6,623 bases of DNA from the NCBI GenBank assembly GCA_947581665.1, contig CANPVI010000084.1, positions 1 through 6,623 of the forward strand. The letters are read 5' to 3'. Positions 6,176 through 6,623 of the stretch are shown here, piece after piece (position 1 is the first letter of the stretch; each line of letters begins with the position of its first letter). The translations under genes and the position numbers were made by a program. Under the pieces are notes generated by a model that worked only from the letters and a program-made list of their open reading frames with translations, was not told where the DNA came from and searched no databases. Origin of the DNA: an uncultured Atopobiaceae bacterium. Its GTDB lineage: Bacteria > Actinomycetota > Coriobacteriia > Coriobacteriales > Atopobiaceae.

Positions 6176-6623
6176 ACACCTTCTCCGGCACGTACTTGCC
6201 AAGGAGCCCGGAGGGCTTGATGAGCAGCACGATGATGAGCACCGCGAAGACGATGGCATCGGAGAACTGCGTGCCGATGTAGGCCTTCGCGAAGATCTCG
6301 ATGATGCCGAGCAGGATGCCGCCGAGCACGGCGCCCGGGATGGAGCCGATGCCACCGAAGACCGCAGCCGTGAAGGCCTTGATGCCGGGCATGGCGCCCG
6401 TGGTGGGCATGAGCGTGGGGTAGCTCGAGCACAGGAGCACGCCCGCGATGGCGGCGAGACCGCTTCCGATGGCGAACGTGGTGGAGATGGTGCTATCCAC
6501 GTTGATGCCCATGAGGCGCGCGGCGCCGGGGTCCTCGGAGACGGCGCGCATGGCCTTGCCCATCTTCGTCTTGTGGATGAAGAGGACCATGAGGACCATG
6601 ATCACCGCGCAGGCGAGGATCGT
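6174..6623 (-). CDS. livH: Branched-chain amino acid ABC transporter permease LivH, C-terminal part (start beyond the window)
   Basis: The visible 149 residues are the C-terminal half of LivH, the partner permease of LivM; the reading frame stays open to the right edge, so the true start is outside. An in-frame GTG at 6605 lies within a membrane helix and is not a start. Visible hallmarks are the end of a membrane segment (ACAVIMVLMVLFI), the ATPase-coupling loop TKMGKAMRAVSEDPGAARLM followed by GIN, the characteristic GIKAFTAAVFGGIGSIPGAV, and the closing helix with LLIKPSGLLGKYVPEKV at the C-terminus. In related operons the order is binding protein, livH, livM, livG, livF, so a LivK-type gene may lie to the right. 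The stop (174-176 past 6000) is followed after 9 nt by livM. Confidence 0.95.
   Translation of the reverse strand, partial: TILACAVIMVLMVLFIHKTKMGKAMRAVSEDPGAARLMGINVDSTISTTFAIGSGLAAIAGVLLCSSYPTLMPTTGAMPGIKAFTAAVFGGIGSIPGAVLGGILLGIIEIFAKAYIGTQFSDAIVFAVLIIVLLIKPSGLLGKYVPEKV

Noticed and set aside
6603..6605. In-frame GTG of livH as a gene start
   Set aside because: The frame stays open to the window edge with hydrophobic permease sequence, and LivH proteins are much longer; the gene is cut by the window.

Overview
The window is a compact, entirely minus-strand stretch of a GC-rich bacterial genome. It holds seven genes read from the right edge to the left: livH (5' end cut off), livM, livG, livF, a fused hisZ-hisG, hisD and the start of hisC. 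Every junction is tight: 9 nt, 1-nt overlap, 6 nt, 2 nt, 11-nt overlap and 5 nt. There is no room for an internal promoter, leader or terminator between genes, so the block reads as one operon or the middle of one.

Right half (about 3244-6623): the two membrane permeases (LivH, LivM) and two ATPases (LivG, LivF) of a LIV-I/HAAT-type amino-acid ABC importer. The periplasmic or lipoprotein binding protein (LivK/LivJ) is not in view and may lie upstream of livH. LivG carries an unusual N-terminal extension of about 115 residues, acidic then basic, ahead of an intact ATPase domain.

Left half (1-3241): the start of histidine biosynthesis. The first enzyme, ATP phosphoribosyltransferase, is encoded as one 555-residue chain in which the HisRS-like regulatory subunit HisZ is fused to a short-form catalytic HisG. 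hisD (last two steps) and hisC (aminotransferase) follow. The order hisZG-hisD-hisC is a common beginning for his operons, so other his genes probably follow beyond position 1.

Organism: the high GC content, codons ending mostly in G or C, a short-form HisG with HisZ (unlike typical Mycobacterium/Streptomyces-type long HisG) and the general character of the proteins suggest a GC-rich anaerobic actinobacterium of the Coriobacteriia. This placement is an inference of moderate to low confidence; a GC-rich lineage elsewhere is possible.

The window is mostly conventional metabolism. The points that stand out are the HisZ-HisG fusion, the joining of an amino-acid importer to histidine biosynthesis with 2 nt between them, and the LivG extension. 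I see no phage, CRISPR, transposon, RNA gene or defence system. No stretch longer than 9 nt lies outside the assigned genes.
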